From positions 16,299 through 80,298 of the forward strand of contig JAPLKA010000118.1 of NCBI GenBank assembly GCA_026388315.1: a stretch of 64,000 nucleotides of DNA, in the 5' to 3' direction. Source of the DNA: Pseudomonadota bacterium (lineage in GTDB: Bacteria > Desulfobacterota > Syntrophorhabdia > Syntrophorhabdales > Syntrophorhabdaceae). The position numbers and the translations under genes were made by a program. The first letter of the stretch is position 1, and every line of letters starts with the position of its first letter. Shown here in pieces: positions 7,858-17,422 of this stretch. The notes beneath the pieces were generated by a model. The model saw only the letters and a list, made by a program, of their open reading frames with translations. It was not told where the DNA came from and did no database searches.

Positions 7858-10797
7858 TCAGCTATCGAGGACCTCTCTTGCTTTCTGCAATAACTCGCCC
7901 GGCGACAGAGGTTTCTGAACAAAGGCAAAATCCTTTGTCTGTATGCCTTTATCGAGAATGATATCTCTTGTGTAGCCGCTGATAAAAATCACCTTTATAT
8001 CGGGTTTTATTTTGACGATTTCATCATATGTCTCTCTCCCGTTCTTCCCGGGCATAACGGAATCGAGAATTACAAGATTGATCTCCTTATTCTCTTGAAA
8101 TCTTTGTATTGCATCTGCACCGTCTACAGCCTCAATCATCTTATAGCCGCAGAGGCTGAAGATCTCGACGACAAACTGCCTTACATTTTCATTATCTTCT
8201 GCAATAAGGATGGTCTCTTCCCCTGTCCTGAAATCACACGGAGGGGCCTGTTCTTCAGCGGCCTCTTCCCTTATTGCCGGGAGGTAAATGCGAAAGACTG
8301 TACCGACATTCAATTCGCTATACACATTAATATAGCCGCCATGCTGTTTTACGATCCCGTAAACCGTTGAAAGACCGAGGCCTGTTCCTTTTCCAACCTC
8401 CTTGGTAGTGAAAAAGGGGTCAAATATCTTTTCCCTGGTTGTTTCGTCCATCCCCATGCCCGTATCGGAGACGGATAAGAGCGCATACTGTCCAGGTTCA
8501 CCGAAGCCGTGAGCCTGCCTGAATTCATGGTCCAGTATTATTCGTTTTGTCTCTACACTTAATACGCCGCCCTTCTTCATGGCGTCTCTGGCGTTAGTTG
8601 CAAGGTTGAATAATATCTGGTCAACTTGGGTAGCATCTGCCATTATCGTTATGGCATCAGGGGTAAGGCTGACCTTCAATGCAATATCTTCTGTAAGCAG
8701 CCGCTTCAGCAGTTTTTCTGTCCCCCCTATGACGGTATTGATATTAACCGGCCGCAGGGTTATCGGTTGCTGTCTGCTGAAGGTCAGAAGGCTCTGAGTC
8801 AGGCTGGATGCCTTCTGCGATGCTGAGAGCATCTGGTCCACATATATCCGCAAAGGATTATTTTTATCCATCTTCATCTGCAGGAGGCTTCCGTATCCCG
8901 TGAGGACCGTCAGTATATTGTTGAAGTCATGGGCAATACCGCCTGCAAGCTGGCCTATGGCTTCCACCTTCTGGGCTTGGCGGAGCTGGGACTCCAGCAC
9001 CCTTTCGTGTGTAATGTCGACAAAGGTTCCGGAAATGGCTTTGCTTCCATTATATTGCATGGAGCCACCGAAAACCCGTACCATAACCACCTGACCACTC
9101 TTTCTGACGACTCTTAAATCGTATTCGATGGACACATCCTCCCCGTTCATGCGCTTTCCTACATTCTCCGCTACCTTCGTTTTGTCATCCGGATGGATTA
9201 TATCCATATAGGGCAGGGTATCGATAATCTCATCATATGTATATCCGGTCATGTCGCAGAAACGCTGATTTACATACCGGAAGGTACCGCCCTGTATGAT
9301 GTAAAACCCTACCAGGGCGCTCTCTACAACGCTGCGGTATTTTGCCTCTGATTCAAGGAGCGCCTGCTCAGCCCGTTTATGTTTTGTAATGTCCAGCAAT
9401 GTCCCTATTACAGCAGGCTGTCCCCGGTACATGGTGCGCGAACCGTAAACCTCAACATATTTTATTTCCCGGTTTTTTGTGCGTATCCTGAATTCGAAGT
9501 GAAGGGACTTAACTTCTCCCGATATTCTCTTGCGCAGATTCTCGTCCATCACCGGCAAGTCATCGGGCAAAATCACGTCCTTCGGCCCTACTTTGTCGAT
9601 CATTTCATCAATGCCGTACCCGTGTATCTCAGCGAACCTTGAATTGACATATTTAAACAGGTTATCCTGCACGAGGTAGATTCCTGCAATCGATTTTTCG
9701 GAAAGATCCCTGAATTTACTCTCCGATTCCCTAAGGGCTTCCGCTGCCTGCTTTCTCTCGGTAATATCTTTTGCGGTGCCTTCATAGCAAAGCAAAGTGC
9801 CGTTCGCATCCGTCACGGCACGGGCGTTGATTGAAATCCACATCTTTTTGCCGTCCTTGCGGTACTGCTGGGCTTGAAAGCCTTCAATACTGCCCTGGGC
9901 GTTGAGGATCTCCATGAATCTGTCCCGGTCTTCAGAGTCGACATATAACTGCTTTTTGATGTCGGTGATGCTTGCCATGAACTCTTCCACCGAATAAAAA
10001 CCGTGCATCCTGGCGTGTGCAGAGTTGGCGTTCAAAAGGGTCCCTTCAGGGGTGCTCTGGAATATCCCCATAGTAGAATTATCAAAGATGCTCCGATACT
10101 TCTCTTCACTCTTCCGCAATTCCTCTTCTGCCTGCCTTCGTATCGATATCTCTTTTTCCAGCAGCAGATTGTTTGCCTTCATTTCATGAAAAGAATTTAC
10201 TATCTTTTTCTGGAGGCCGTTCAAAGAGAGGACGAGGGGCGCCACGTACATGAGGAAGCAGGCAACTTGGAGAATCCAGTTTGCAGGTGCCAAAAGGTAT
10301 GCGGCCGTATCAGGCCTTGTCGTAATAGCGCCCGTGTAAATCCCTGACCCGACGAGGATCACTGTAAGGATACTGGCACCCAAGGCAATCATCCCGACCT
10401 TTACTCCGAGGAAGATGCCTGCGAAGGTGCAGAGGATAACAAGATGAACAACACCGGTACCTGCAAGCCCCAGGGTATAGAGTGACTGAAGGGCAACTGC
10501 ATAGACAAAGAGGGATATCAGTAAAAATACCAGAAGAACCGGTATCCGTCTGCGGAGGATAAATGTTCCCACGGCTGACAGGTAAACTGCTATATGAAAA
10601 AGGAAGGCGGGATACCAGCCGTGCTGGACGACAGACCGGTAAAGGGATGCAGCCAGAGCGATACCTCCGAGAGAAAGGATAATAGGAAACATAATGTCAA
10701 AGAGACGGGCCAGAATAAGGTATATATCCTGCCGTGGGTTTTCAAAGTCAGCCTTATCGTTGGAGGCGTTTCCTGAATGATTCTCATTTGTGTTCAT
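7858..10797 (-). CDS. Membrane hybrid sensor histidine kinase with three PAS domains
   Basis: 979 residues from ATG 10797 (GGAGAGG six bases upstream; an ATG at 10812 is less well placed). Order, numbered from the longer frame: about six N-terminal helices (35-200), PAS domains at about 235-355, 360-480 and 485-605, each ending in a DIT(E/K/H)-type PAC motif, a HisKA domain with H628 in GGIAHDFNN, a HATPase with DTGMGMD and [15 protein letters not shown], and a C-terminal receiver whose phospho-Asp lies in [12 protein letters not shown]. The receiver has no output domain, so the phosphate is probably passed to a partner encoded elsewhere. No cognate regulator is adjacent. The signal is unknown. 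Confidence 0.9.
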   Translation of the reverse strand: MNTNENHSGNASNDKADFENPRQDIYLILARLFDIMFPIILSLGGIALAASLYRSVVQHGWYPAFLFHIAVYLSAVGTFILRRRIPVLLVFLLISLFVYAVALQSLYTLGLAGTGVVHLVILCTFAGIFLGVKVGMIALGASILTVILVGSGIYTGAITTRPDTAAYLLAPANWILQVACFLMYVAPLVLSLNGLQKKIVNSFHEMKANNLLLEKEISIRRQAEEELRKSEEKYRSIFDNSTMGIFQSTPEGTLLNANSAHARMHGFYSVEEFMASITDIKKQLYVDSEDRDRFMEILNAQGSIEGFQAQQYRKDGKKMWISINARAVTDANGTLLCYEGTAKDITERKQAAEALRESESKFRDLSEKSIAGIYLVQDNLFKYVNSRFAEIHGYGIDEMIDKVGPKDVILPDDLPVMDENLRKRISGEVKSLHFEFRIRTKNREIKYVEVYGSRTMYRGQPAVIGTLLDITKHKRAEQALLESEAKYRSVVESALVGFYIIQGGTFRYVNQRFCDMTGYTYDEIIDTLPYMDIIHPDDKTKVAENVGKRMNGEDVSIEYDLRVVRKSGQVVMVRVFGGSMQYNGSKAISGTFVDITHERVLESQLRQAQKVEAIGQLAGGIAHDFNNILTVLTGYGSLLQMKMDKNNPLRIYVDQMLSASQKASSLTQSLLTFSRQQPITLRPVNINTVIGGTEKLLKRLLTEDIALKVSLTPDAITIMADATQVDQILFNLATNARDAMKKGGVLSVETKRIILDHEFRQAHGFGEPGQYALLSVSDTGMGMDETTREKIFDPFFTTKEVGKGTGLGLSTVYGIVKQHGGYINVYSELNVGTVFRIYLPAIREEAAEEQAPPCDFRTGEETILIAEDNENVRQFVVEIFSLCGYKMIEAVDGADAIQRFQENKEINLVILDSVMPGKNGRETYDEIVKIKPDIKVIFISGYTRDIILDKGIQTKDFAFVQKPLSPGELLQKAREVLDS

Positions 10798-11063
10798 GGT
10801 AAACCTCTCCATAGCAATGATATTGTATACCGTTAGAGGTCATTGTTTCCGTGTTGTGTGTTATAAACAGGCGGGGGATTAAAAACGCGCAGATTCTGAT
10901 AATCCGAATACTTACCGTTAATTCCCCCCCTGAACAGTTTTATTTTTTACTGCAATTCCTGATATTTTGCAAGCCTTATATTTCTCAATGGTGAAACCCG
11001 TGGCCGGTGCGGTTTTCAGCTTTGTGAGCGGAACACAAACCTGTACCATATACTTAAAATGGC

Positions 11064-11092
11064 TTTAAATCGATAACCAAAGTTATTATAAT
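11064..11092 (+). promoter_or_regulatory. Candidate promoter giving a leaderless radical-SAM transcript
   Basis: TTTAAA (11064-11069), a 17-base spacer and a perfect TATAAT (11087-11092) place transcription start at about the ATG at 11100. No Shine-Dalgarno sequence precedes that ATG, which agrees with a leaderless message. The rest of the divergent gap 10798-11099 shows nothing else I can support. Confidence 0.45.
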
Positions 11093-11099
11093 AGTTTCC

Positions 11100-12020
11100 A
11101 TGAATGACCCCCTGTTGCTTCTTGAAAAGTGTGCATTATGCCCGAGGGAATGTGGTGTGAACAGGCTCAATGGCGAAAAAGGGTTCTGCGGCATCGGCAA
11201 TGAAATTATTATTGCACACTACGGCGCCCACTTCGGTGAGGAAACACCCATCTCCGGCACAAGAGGTTCTGGAACTATATTTTTTGCCTCGTGTAATTTG
11301 CGATGTATCTACTGCCAGAATTACCAGATAAGTCACAGGAGGTCAGGTGAAAGCTTTACCGTTCAAGGACTTGTGGAAATATTCTTCCAGCTCAAACAGC
11401 AGGGTTGTCATAACATAAACCTTGTGAGCCCTGTGCCGTATATCCCCTTTATTGCGCTTGCAATAGACCAGGCAATAAAAGAAAGAATAGGAATCCCCTT
11501 TATTTATAATACGAATGCCTATGAGCATGTCCATGCCTTGCGGGTGCTCGACGGGCTCATCGATATATACCTGCCTGATTTCAAGTACTGGAGCGCTTAT
11601 ATCGCGGAAAAGCTTTCTCATGTCCCGCGCGATAAAGGTTACCCTGGGCATGCAAAATGGGCAATATCAGAGATGAAAAGACAGGTAGGCGATCTGGTGG
11701 TAGAAGATGGGGTTGCAAAAAAGGGTATCCTCATAAGGCACCTTGTCCTCCCCGGGAATCTGGCCGGTTCACGACATATTATCGGGTGGATTAAGGAACA
11801 TCTTGGTATTGGAACATTCATAAGCCTCATGTCGCAGTATTATCCGGTGTATAAAGCTGCTTCGTATCCAATATTAAACAGGAAAATCCGGTATGACGAA
11901 TACAATGATCTGGTAACATTTCTTTCAGAGAATGGTTTTGAAAACGTTTTTATTCAGGAACTGGAAAGTGCACCGCTCCTTGTACCGGATTTTGAAGAGG
12001 AAGAACCGTTTAAACGCTAA
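11100..12020 (+). CDS. PflX-like radical-SAM protein
   Basis: 306 residues. An N-terminal Cys segment (CALCPRECGVN, then GFCGIG) is followed by the radical-SAM cluster C65-N-L-R-C69-I-Y-C72 within a TIM-barrel half. Family features are the ISGTRGSGTIFF lead-in, NLVSPVPYIP, YNTNAYE and LPDFKYW. These are hallmarks of the pyruvate-formate-lyase-activating-enzyme-like (PflX/YgkA) family, which carries a [4Fe-4S] cluster and cleaves S-adenosylmethionine. The substrate of this uncharacterised branch is unknown, and no glycyl-radical enzyme or AMMECR1/MEMO partner is adjacent. It is a stand-alone gene, probably leaderless, followed by repeat A copy 2. Confidence 0.85.
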   Translation: MNDPLLLLEKCALCPRECGVNRLNGEKGFCGIGNEIIIAHYGAHFGEETPISGTRGSGTIFFASCNLRCIYCQNYQISHRRSGESFTVQGLVEIFFQLKQQGCHNINLVSPVPYIPFIALAIDQAIKERIGIPFIYNTNAYEHVHALRVLDGLIDIYLPDFKYWSAYIAEKLSHVPRDKGYPGHAKWAISEMKRQVGDLVVEDGVAKKGILIRHLVLPGNLAGSRHIIGWIKEHLGIGTFISLMSQYYPVYKAASYPILNRKIRYDEYNDLVTFLSENGFENVFIQELESAPLLVPDFEEEEPFKR

Positions 12021-12051
12021 GGCAATGTCAAAGGACATATGAAAAACTTTT

Positions 12052-12297
12052 TTTATTCAGCCGCAGACAAGATCGGACAAAAGCCGGACAGTATTTTATA
12101 TCGGTTGCCGACTCGGCACCCGATATACTCCATGCCCTTCGGGCAGAGTAAAAATTTAATATATTCGCCCGTAAGGTTGGATACTCTACGCCCCTGGGCG
12201 TGAGAGTATTTGCCGCGCCAATGTCGGCGTGGCAAATAAACATAATTCTTTTGTCTGCTTTTGTCCGCCTTTGTCGAGCGTGAGCGGGCGGCAAAAT
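12052..12297. repeat. Dispersed hairpin repeat A, copy 2 (MITE-like)
   Basis: This is the second copy of the 6771-6990 element. Identical blocks include CACCCGATATACTCC and TGCCCTTCGGGCAGAGT. Its second hairpin is TTTGCCGCGCC-AATGTC-GGCGTGGCAAA; the arms differ from copy 1 yet still pair, with one G-T wobble. Copy 2 also carries an extra inserted hairpin (TACTCTACGCCC-CTG-GGCGTGAGAGTA). It occupies most of the gap 12021-12353. Confidence 0.7.
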
Positions 12298-12353
12298 AAA
12301 AATTTTCGATTTAGAGGTTTTGACAAAATGAACGTTAAAAAAAGGAGGAAATT

Positions 12354-12836
12354 ATGGAATTAAAGACAGTAAAAATTGACATCCCGGAAGGGTTGAACAT
12401 CATCATCGGTCAATCCCATTTCGTGAAGACCGTGGAGGACATGTATGAGATCCTTGTGGGCTCATCGCCTTCCCTGAAATTCGGCATTGCATTTTCAGAG
12501 GCAAGCGGCCCCTGCCTCGTGCGGTATGAAGGGAATGACGAAGCCCTCATGAAACTCGCATCCGAGACATCCTTTGCCCTTTCCTGCGGCCACACATTCG
12601 TTATTTTTATGAAAGACGGGTTTCCCATAAACGTCCTGAACGCCATCAAGGTTTGTCAGGAAGTATGCCATGTAATCTGCGCAACAGCAAATCTTCTTCA
12701 GGTCGTTGTTGCCGAGACGGAACAGGGCAGGGGCATCATGGGTATTATTGACGGTTCCAGGCCAAAAGGTATCGAGGGCGAAGAGGACAAAACGCAGAGG
12801 AAGGAACTCCTCCGCAAATTCCGGTATAAACTATAG
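12354..12836 (+). CDS. Adenosine-specific kinase
   Basis: 160 residues, start fixed by AAGGAGG eight bases upstream. The whole protein matches the small adenosine-specific kinase family (PF04008): MELKTVKIDIPEGLNIIIGQ, then a central KFGIAFSEASGPCLVRYEGND and the signature GHTFVIFMKDGFPINVLN, followed by VCHVICATANLLQVVVAET and the nucleotide-site loop GRGIMGIIDGSRPKG. Members form oligomers with nucleotide at subunit interfaces. The proposed reaction is phosphorylation of adenosine with ATP, but physiological evidence is thin. Promoter and leader lie just past repeat A. It appears to be a single gene. Confidence 0.9.
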   Translation: MELKTVKIDIPEGLNIIIGQSHFVKTVEDMYEILVGSSPSLKFGIAFSEASGPCLVRYEGNDEALMKLASETSFALSCGHTFVIFMKDGFPINVLNAIKVCQEVCHVICATANLLQVVVAETEQGRGIMGIIDGSRPKGIEGEEDKTQRKELLRKFRYKL

Positions 12837-12837
12837 T

Positions 12838-12905
12838 CAGTTGTTCAATGTTCTGTGCTAATGTCTTTAAGTATTACACTTTGAACCTTGAACTTTGAAT
12901 AAATA
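12838..12905. repeat. Weak short-word array (TTGAACTTTGAA type)
   Basis: Between the kinase stop and the next gene, TTCAATGTTC, TTTGAACC, TTGAACTTTGAA form a loose run of related words. It is the weakest member of this repeat class in the window. Confidence 0.4.
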
Positions 12906-12926
12906 AAAGATACATTAAAGTTTGCC

Positions 12927-13700
12927 ATGGACAATCGAAAATTACCCATATTTATTAATGTTCCTTACAGGCTTGTAGAGGCCAACATCGAGCGAGTTGC
13001 GGGTCTCGGCGTTGGGGTTGAGGTATATGCGGAAAATAATATCCTCGATGAGTTGGACATGGGTGACGTCAAAGAACTGGGTAAAAAACTCCGGGATAGC
13101 GGCATTATCTGCACTGCCCACGCCCCATTTATGGATTTGAGTCCCGGCGGATATGATCGGAAGATCAGGACCCTCTCAAAAGATAAGATAAAAAGGGCCG
13201 TGGAGATGGCCCATCGCCTTAATGCAATAAGTGTTGTGTGCCATCCCGGATACAACAAGTGGTTTTATGACGGAAATGAGCAGTTGTGGCTTGATAACAG
13301 CGTCGAGACGTGGACCGAGGTTCTCAGTGAGGCAAAGGGCGGCCCGCTCGTCTTGCTTGAGAACATCTTTGAAGAAACACCCGCTACGCTGATAGCCCTT
13401 TTAGGTTATTTTAAGGATAAAGACCTTTATTTTTGCTTCGATTCGGGCCACTTTAATCTCTTTTCCACGACTCCCCTCGAAGCATGGTTTATCCCCCTTA
13501 AGAATCGTATCAGAGAGATGCATCTCCACGACAACCACGGAAAATCCGACGAGCATCTTCCTATAGGCTGGGGCACATTTCCTTTCCGGGAACTGAAGGC
13601 ATTCATTGCGCAATTAACCGGCATTATCTATACATCAGAATTCCATAGTGAAGCCCATGCGATAGAGAGTATAAAAACATTACAAGAATTCATATCATAA
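12927..13700 (+). CDS. Sugar phosphate isomerase/epimerase-like TIM-barrel protein
   Basis: 257 residues with the xylose-isomerase/AP-endonuclease-2 barrel: an N-terminal strand followed by GVGVEVYAENN, then ICTAHAPFMDLSPGG, ISVVCHPGYN, LVLLENIFEETP, YFCFDSGHFNLF, REMHLHDNHGKSDEH and the last strand IYTSEFHS. The His, Asp and Glu residues in these strands are the usual divalent-metal ligands of the fold. The exact substrate cannot be read. No Shine-Dalgarno precedes the ATG; initiation may be weak or coupled. Its 3' end overlaps the convergent DUF1460 gene by 11 bp. Confidence 0.8.
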   Translation: MDNRKLPIFINVPYRLVEANIERVAGLGVGVEVYAENNILDELDMGDVKELGKKLRDSGIICTAHAPFMDLSPGGYDRKIRTLSKDKIKRAVEMAHRLNAISVVCHPGYNKWFYDGNEQLWLDNSVETWTEVLSEAKGGPLVLLENIFEETPATLIALLGYFKDKDLYFCFDSGHFNLFSTTPLEAWFIPLKNRIREMHLHDNHGKSDEHLPIGWGTFPFRELKAFIAQLTGIIYTSEFHSEAHAIESIKTLQEFIS

Positions 13701-14457
13701 TATGGCATGCAGGTTCCAATGCTCTCAGCACTATTAAACCGGCCTTATCTGCCATATACTCTTTTAATGGCTGGTCAACGACCTTCCTGTATCGTTCAAG
13801 GGCTGAGGCGTGCCTCAAAAAGATTTCATCGTTGTCTGCTTTTATGATAATGCCTGCATGAGAGACATCCAGGCCTGGTAATTCCGAGTATATCCCCGCA
13901 TAATCTCCTGTCCTCATTGCGGCAAGAGTAGAAGAATTCATGTTATCCGCGGGGATATATGCAATCTTTCGCTCGCGGGGAATGATACCTTGCAAAAAGC
14001 ATGTCCCATCTTCTTTTGTATTGAGAATCTTTTTCGCCTTCTTTGTTCTGTTGCCGCCAATCTCTCCTGTTACATCACGGATATTTGCCCTGCTGAACTC
14101 TGCCCAGTCCGTAAAAAAATGGTTTCTTTTCCTGTAATCAACATCTCCGGATTGATACCTCACCTTTTTCAGACTCTCTTTGAATTCATCAAAGGAACCC
14201 GACAATCTCATAGCCTCCACATAATCGATGAAGGTAAAACAGTCCATCCCGCAAAGGTTTATGACGCATATCTCCTGCTCGTCAATACTGCCGGTTAACG
14301 TGGATTCGAGATATGGGGTGTTCAAAAAATGCTGTGAGATGAAACCTATACGTTCGCCGGGGTTGCTCAAATGCGAGGCAGTGCTCATGATGTGTTCAAG
14401 GTCACTCTTTGACCACCTGCCAAGGGCAATCATTTCCTTTTCTGTCTTCACTTTCAT
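13690..14457 (-). CDS. DUF1460 (N-acetylmuramoyl-L-alanine amidase-like) protein
   Basis: 255 residues, DUF1460 family, a papain-like NlpC/P60 relative. Conserved features visible: NLCGMDCFTFIDYVEAMR with the probable nucleophile Cys, RNHFFTDWAE, the segment AYIPADN, GDYAGIYSELPGLDVSHAGIII with the probable catalytic His, and FLRHASALERYRKVVDQPL. The best known relative, from a gut Bacteroides, has N-acetylmuramoyl-L-alanine amidase activity. I see no signal peptide here, which is unusual if the target is extracellular peptidoglycan; a role on recycled muropeptides is possible. It converges with the TIM-barrel gene. Confidence 0.8.
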   Translation of the reverse strand: MKVKTEKEMIALGRWSKSDLEHIMSTASHLSNPGERIGFISQHFLNTPYLESTLTGSIDEQEICVINLCGMDCFTFIDYVEAMRLSGSFDEFKESLKKVRYQSGDVDYRKRNHFFTDWAEFSRANIRDVTGEIGGNRTKKAKKILNTKEDGTCFLQGIIPRERKIAYIPADNMNSSTLAAMRTGDYAGIYSELPGLDVSHAGIIIKADNDEIFLRHASALERYRKVVDQPLKEYMADKAGLIVLRALEPACHIMI

Positions 14458-14609
14458 AAACTTACTTATCCCGTTTATCGGGGTTACGTAGTATAAGCAT
14501 TTACCCTGTATATTGTAAAACCAATTTTCGCAGAAGTGGTAAACCCTCAGTCTTGTGAAATATTTTCCAGTCTAATAACTGAAGGATTACCAAAAGTGCA
14601 TGTATTTCC

Positions 14610-14639
14610 TTGACTTACTCTCTATGGTTGGGATAACAT
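14610..14639 (+). promoter_or_regulatory. Candidate promoter of the cytochrome / ccs operon
   Basis: TTGACT at 14610-14615 and TAACAT at 14634-14639, with an 18-base spacer, stand 25 bp before the cytochrome start codon. Confidence 0.35.
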
Positions 14640-14663
14640 GTCAAGAATTTTTGGAGATAACCT

Positions 14664-15044
14664 ATGAGAAAAAAACCATACATTGTTGTAGTATGCTGTC
14701 TGGTGTTTTTTGGTTTTTTCCTCTTGAGCAATTTCGCATCAGCACAGAAAAAACCGGCCGAACCCACTATGCTTACGCTTGAAGGCGCAAAGCTGCCCCC
14801 TGTACCCTTTTCTCATACCACTCACGTTGAAAAGGGAAAGATTGAGTGTGTGACCTGCCACCACAAGGATAAAGACGCAAAGGAACCACAGGCTTGCGGA
14901 ACGTGCCATCTCCTTAAAGAGGTAAAAGACAATGCAGCTCCTGCAAAGGATGCTTTCCATAAAAACTGCCAGACATGCCACAAGGAAAACGTAGCGAAAG
15001 GTAAGGTTGCCCCTGTAAAGTGTAATGAGTGTCATAAAAAATAA
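14664..15044 (+). CDS. Tetrahaem c3/c7-type periplasmic cytochrome
   Basis: 126 residues with a signal peptide (residues ~1-28, ending SNFASAQ) and four CXXCH haem sites: CVTCH, CGTCH, CQTCH, CNECH. The conserved FSHTTHVEKGKIECVTCHHK start and further His residues supply axial ligands as in cytochrome c3 / c7. Such small low-potential cytochromes shuttle electrons in the periplasm of sulfate- or metal-reducing and syntrophic bacteria. Start is supported by GGAG upstream. The gene overlaps resB by 20 nt, so the haem protein and the haem-attachment machinery are made from one transcript. Confidence 0.88.
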   Translation: MRKKPYIVVVCCLVFFGFFLLSNFASAQKKPAEPTMLTLEGAKLPPVPFSHTTHVEKGKIECVTCHHKDKDAKEPQACGTCHLLKEVKDNAAPAKDAFHKNCQTCHKENVAKGKVAPVKCNECHKK

Positions 15045-16296
15045 CATTTATAAGTTTTTATCTTCCCTGAGCCTTACAATATTTCTACTATGTTTTATCG
15101 CTTTTGGTTCAATATTCGGGACTGTTATAAAGCAAAAAGCAGACGTGGAAGAGTATCTTTCCATATACTCAGATACCACATATACGATCATTAAATATCT
15201 TGGTTTTGACGATGTATACCACTCACCCTGGTTCATCGCCGCAATCGTGCTCTTCGCCATCAACCTCACTCTGTGTACATATGGGAGGTTTGCCAGACTC
15301 ATAAAGACAGAAGGCAAGGTGGATTTGCCCGATGAAAGCGAGCTTTCCGACATGTCCATGGTCTTCCATGTTGGAAATAATGAGAGAGAAAACACCATCG
15401 CTTCAATCAAAAAAGGATATCAGACTATTTATGAGGGGGAAGAGGGGGTTGTGTTACAAAAGGGTGTTATTTCAAGATACGGTGTGTACATAATACACGG
15501 GAGCATCCTCATTATTCTTATAGGGAGCCTCATCGGCATGCTCTTTGGGTATAAAGGGTTTATGACCCTAAGAAAAGGCGAAACGAAGGATCAGCTTATC
15601 CTGAGAGGTACGCCCCTAAAAGAGGTGCCCCTTGGATTTTCACTGAAATGCAAGGACTTCCAGGTAAGTTTTTATCCGGGCGGTGAGCCCAAAGATTATG
15701 TGAGCAAGGTTGAAGTATTGGATAACGGCAGGGTAGTGATGGAAAGGGATATAAGGGTAAACAGTCCACTTTCATACAAGGGTATTAACGTTTACCAGGC
15801 AAGCTACGGCGCTTCCCCATCATTTTTATTCACGATTGCCGGGGAACATGTTACTTTAAGTGAGCGGGAAACCTATGAAAAAGACGGTCTTGTCATGATG
15901 ATAGCACGTTCTGAAAGCGCTATTCACAACTTCGGGCCCGGTGTACTCGTTGCCTATTTAGACCAGGGTGAGCCAAAGGCTGTATGGTTCCTGAAAGACG
16001 TGGAACGGCTAAAGGAACAAAAAATTCAGGGTGTAAATATAAAACTCGAAGATATTAAAGAGGATTTTTACACCGGACTTGAAATAGCGAAAGATCCCGG
16101 GGTATGGGTGGTCTGGACAGGTTTTGCGCTCATACTCTTTGGACTTTATGCGAATTTTTTTGTCTATTACAGGAGAATCTACATGCGGAATATCCCTGAC
16201 GGCCTGATTGTCGCGGGCATTGCGTTCAAGAACAGGGAAGGGTTTAAAGAGGAGTTCGAAAAGTTGAAAAGGAAGGTCTCCGGCAATGGATCATAA
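15025..16296 (+). CDS. resB: Cytochrome c biogenesis protein ResB (system II)
   Basis: 423 residues. An N-terminal pair of helices (SSLSLTIFLLCFIAFGSIFG; SPWFIAAIVLFAINLTLCTYGR), a third helix at IIHGSILIILIGSLIGMLFG, a large extracytoplasmic domain with strands such as VSKVEVLDNGRVVMERDIRV and NSPLSYKGINVYQASYG, and a C-terminal helix (PGVWVVWTGFALILFGLYANFF) give the ResB layout. ResB works with CcsA to move haem across the membrane and attach it to apocytochrome CXXCH sites. It starts inside the cytochrome gene and ends inside ccsA (11 bp overlap). Confidence 0.92.
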   Translation: MSVIKNNIYKFLSSLSLTIFLLCFIAFGSIFGTVIKQKADVEEYLSIYSDTTYTIIKYLGFDDVYHSPWFIAAIVLFAINLTLCTYGRFARLIKTEGKVDLPDESELSDMSMVFHVGNNERENTIASIKKGYQTIYEGEEGVVLQKGVISRYGVYIIHGSILIILIGSLIGMLFGYKGFMTLRKGETKDQLILRGTPLKEVPLGFSLKCKDFQVSFYPGGEPKDYVSKVEVLDNGRVVMERDIRVNSPLSYKGINVYQASYGASPSFLFTIAGEHVTLSERETYEKDGLVMMIARSESAIHNFGPGVLVAYLDQGEPKAVWFLKDVERLKEQKIQGVNIKLEDIKEDFYTGLEIAKDPGVWVVWTGFALILFGLYANFFVYYRRIYMRNIPDGLIVAGIAFKNREGFKEEFEKLKRKVSGNGS

Positions 16297-17095
16297 AATC
16301 CTCGGTGTTGTTACATTGCTTTACCTTTCAATTTTCTTTCTTCACGTCCTTCATTTTGCCGTGAAAAAGGAAAAGATACTCTCCTTTATGTGGATTCTGC
16401 TTTACATCACGCTTGGATTACATGCGACAGGACTCATAGCCCGCTGGGTTGAATCCTACAGGCTTGGCATAGGACATGCTCCCCTGTCTAACTTTTATGA
16501 ATCGCTCATCTTTTATGCATGGTGCATTGGCTTTGTACTTGTGATATTGAAGAAAAGACTGACATTCCCGATCATTACCATGATGGCGTCACTTATTGCC
16601 CTTGGTTTCATGAGCTATGCTTCTATCTCTTCGTCTGTGGAAAGGAAGATACAGCCCCTTATCCCTGCCCTGCAGAGCAACTGGCTTCATATTCATGTTA
16701 TTACCTGCTTTGTCGCCTATGCAGCCTTTGTTATATCCTTTATCTGCGGCCTTCTTTACCTCATCAAATGGAAAAACGTAGTACCGCCAAAAGAGATGCT
16801 TGAGGAGATAAACTACAGGAGTGTCATGGTAGGTTTCCCCATGCTGAGCGCAGGGATACTGACTGGCGCCGTATGGGCACATTACGCATGGGGTTCATAC
16901 TGGAGTTGGGACCCCAAGGAGACGTGGTCGTTGATAACGTGGATTATCTATGCCCTTTTCCTCCATGCAAGGTTTGTAAGGGGCTGGAAGGGCAAAAGAA
17001 TAGCATTTATTTCAATCATTGGATTTTTAAGTGTAATATTTACCTATTTTGGTGTAAATTTTATTCTTTCCGGGTTACATAGTTATGCAACATAA
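16286..17095 (+). CDS. ccsA: Cytochrome c biogenesis protein CcsA (haem handling)
   Basis: 269 residues, about eight helices, with the tryptophan-rich WWD segment WGSYWSWDPKETWS near residues 203-217, the haem-binding loop of CcsA/CcmC/CcmF proteins. Flanking His residues in conserved places (HVITCFVAYAAF upstream, LHARF downstream) are candidate haem ligands. CcsA and ResB form the system II cytochrome c synthetase. It starts 11 bp inside resB; no CcsX/ResA thioredoxin follows. Confidence 0.92.
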   Translation: MDHKILGVVTLLYLSIFFLHVLHFAVKKEKILSFMWILLYITLGLHATGLIARWVESYRLGIGHAPLSNFYESLIFYAWCIGFVLVILKKRLTFPIITMMASLIALGFMSYASISSSVERKIQPLIPALQSNWLHIHVITCFVAYAAFVISFICGLLYLIKWKNVVPPKEMLEEINYRSVMVGFPMLSAGILTGAVWAHYAWGSYWSWDPKETWSLITWIIYALFLHARFVRGWKGKRIAFISIIGFLSVIFTYFGVNFILSGLHSYAT

Positions 17096-17142
17096 AATAG
17101 CCGTTATGTATATGTAATAGAAAATTTATAGGAGGTAGTTTT

Positions 17143-17421
17143 ATGAACAAAATCGATATCATCAACAAGGTTGCAGAAGACATGAAGTTGAATCAGAAAG
17201 TGGCAAAAATAGCCGTTGACACAATTGTGGACACCATAAAAAAGGCGATTGTAAATAGCGAAAGGGTGGAAATCAGGGGGTTCGGCAGCTTTACGCTCAG
17301 GCAATACAAGGCCTACAAAGGAAGAAATCCCAAGACCGGTGAACTCGTGGATGTGCAGCCAAAAAAGCTTCCCTATTTCAAGGTCGGCAAAGAATTAAAA
17401 GAAATGATCTGGAAGGACTAA
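17143..17421 (+). CDS. HU/IHF-family DNA-binding protein
   Basis: 92 residues behind AGGAGGT. The complete bacterial histone-like fold is present: MNKIDIINKVAEDMKL, a dimerisation helix pair, VEIRGFGSFTL and the DNA-bending arm KGRNPKTGELVDVQPKKLPYFK, with the intercalating Pro in RNPKTG. It ends in GKELKEMI. HU dimers bend and compact DNA; whether this is HU or one IHF chain cannot be decided. Its stop is one base from the stop of the convergent HDAC-like gene. Confidence 0.93.
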   Translation: MNKIDIINKVAEDMKLNQKVAKIAVDTIVDTIKKAIVNSERVEIRGFGSFTLRQYKAYKGRNPKTGELVDVQPKKLPYFKVGKELKEMIWKD

Positions 17422-17422
17422 A

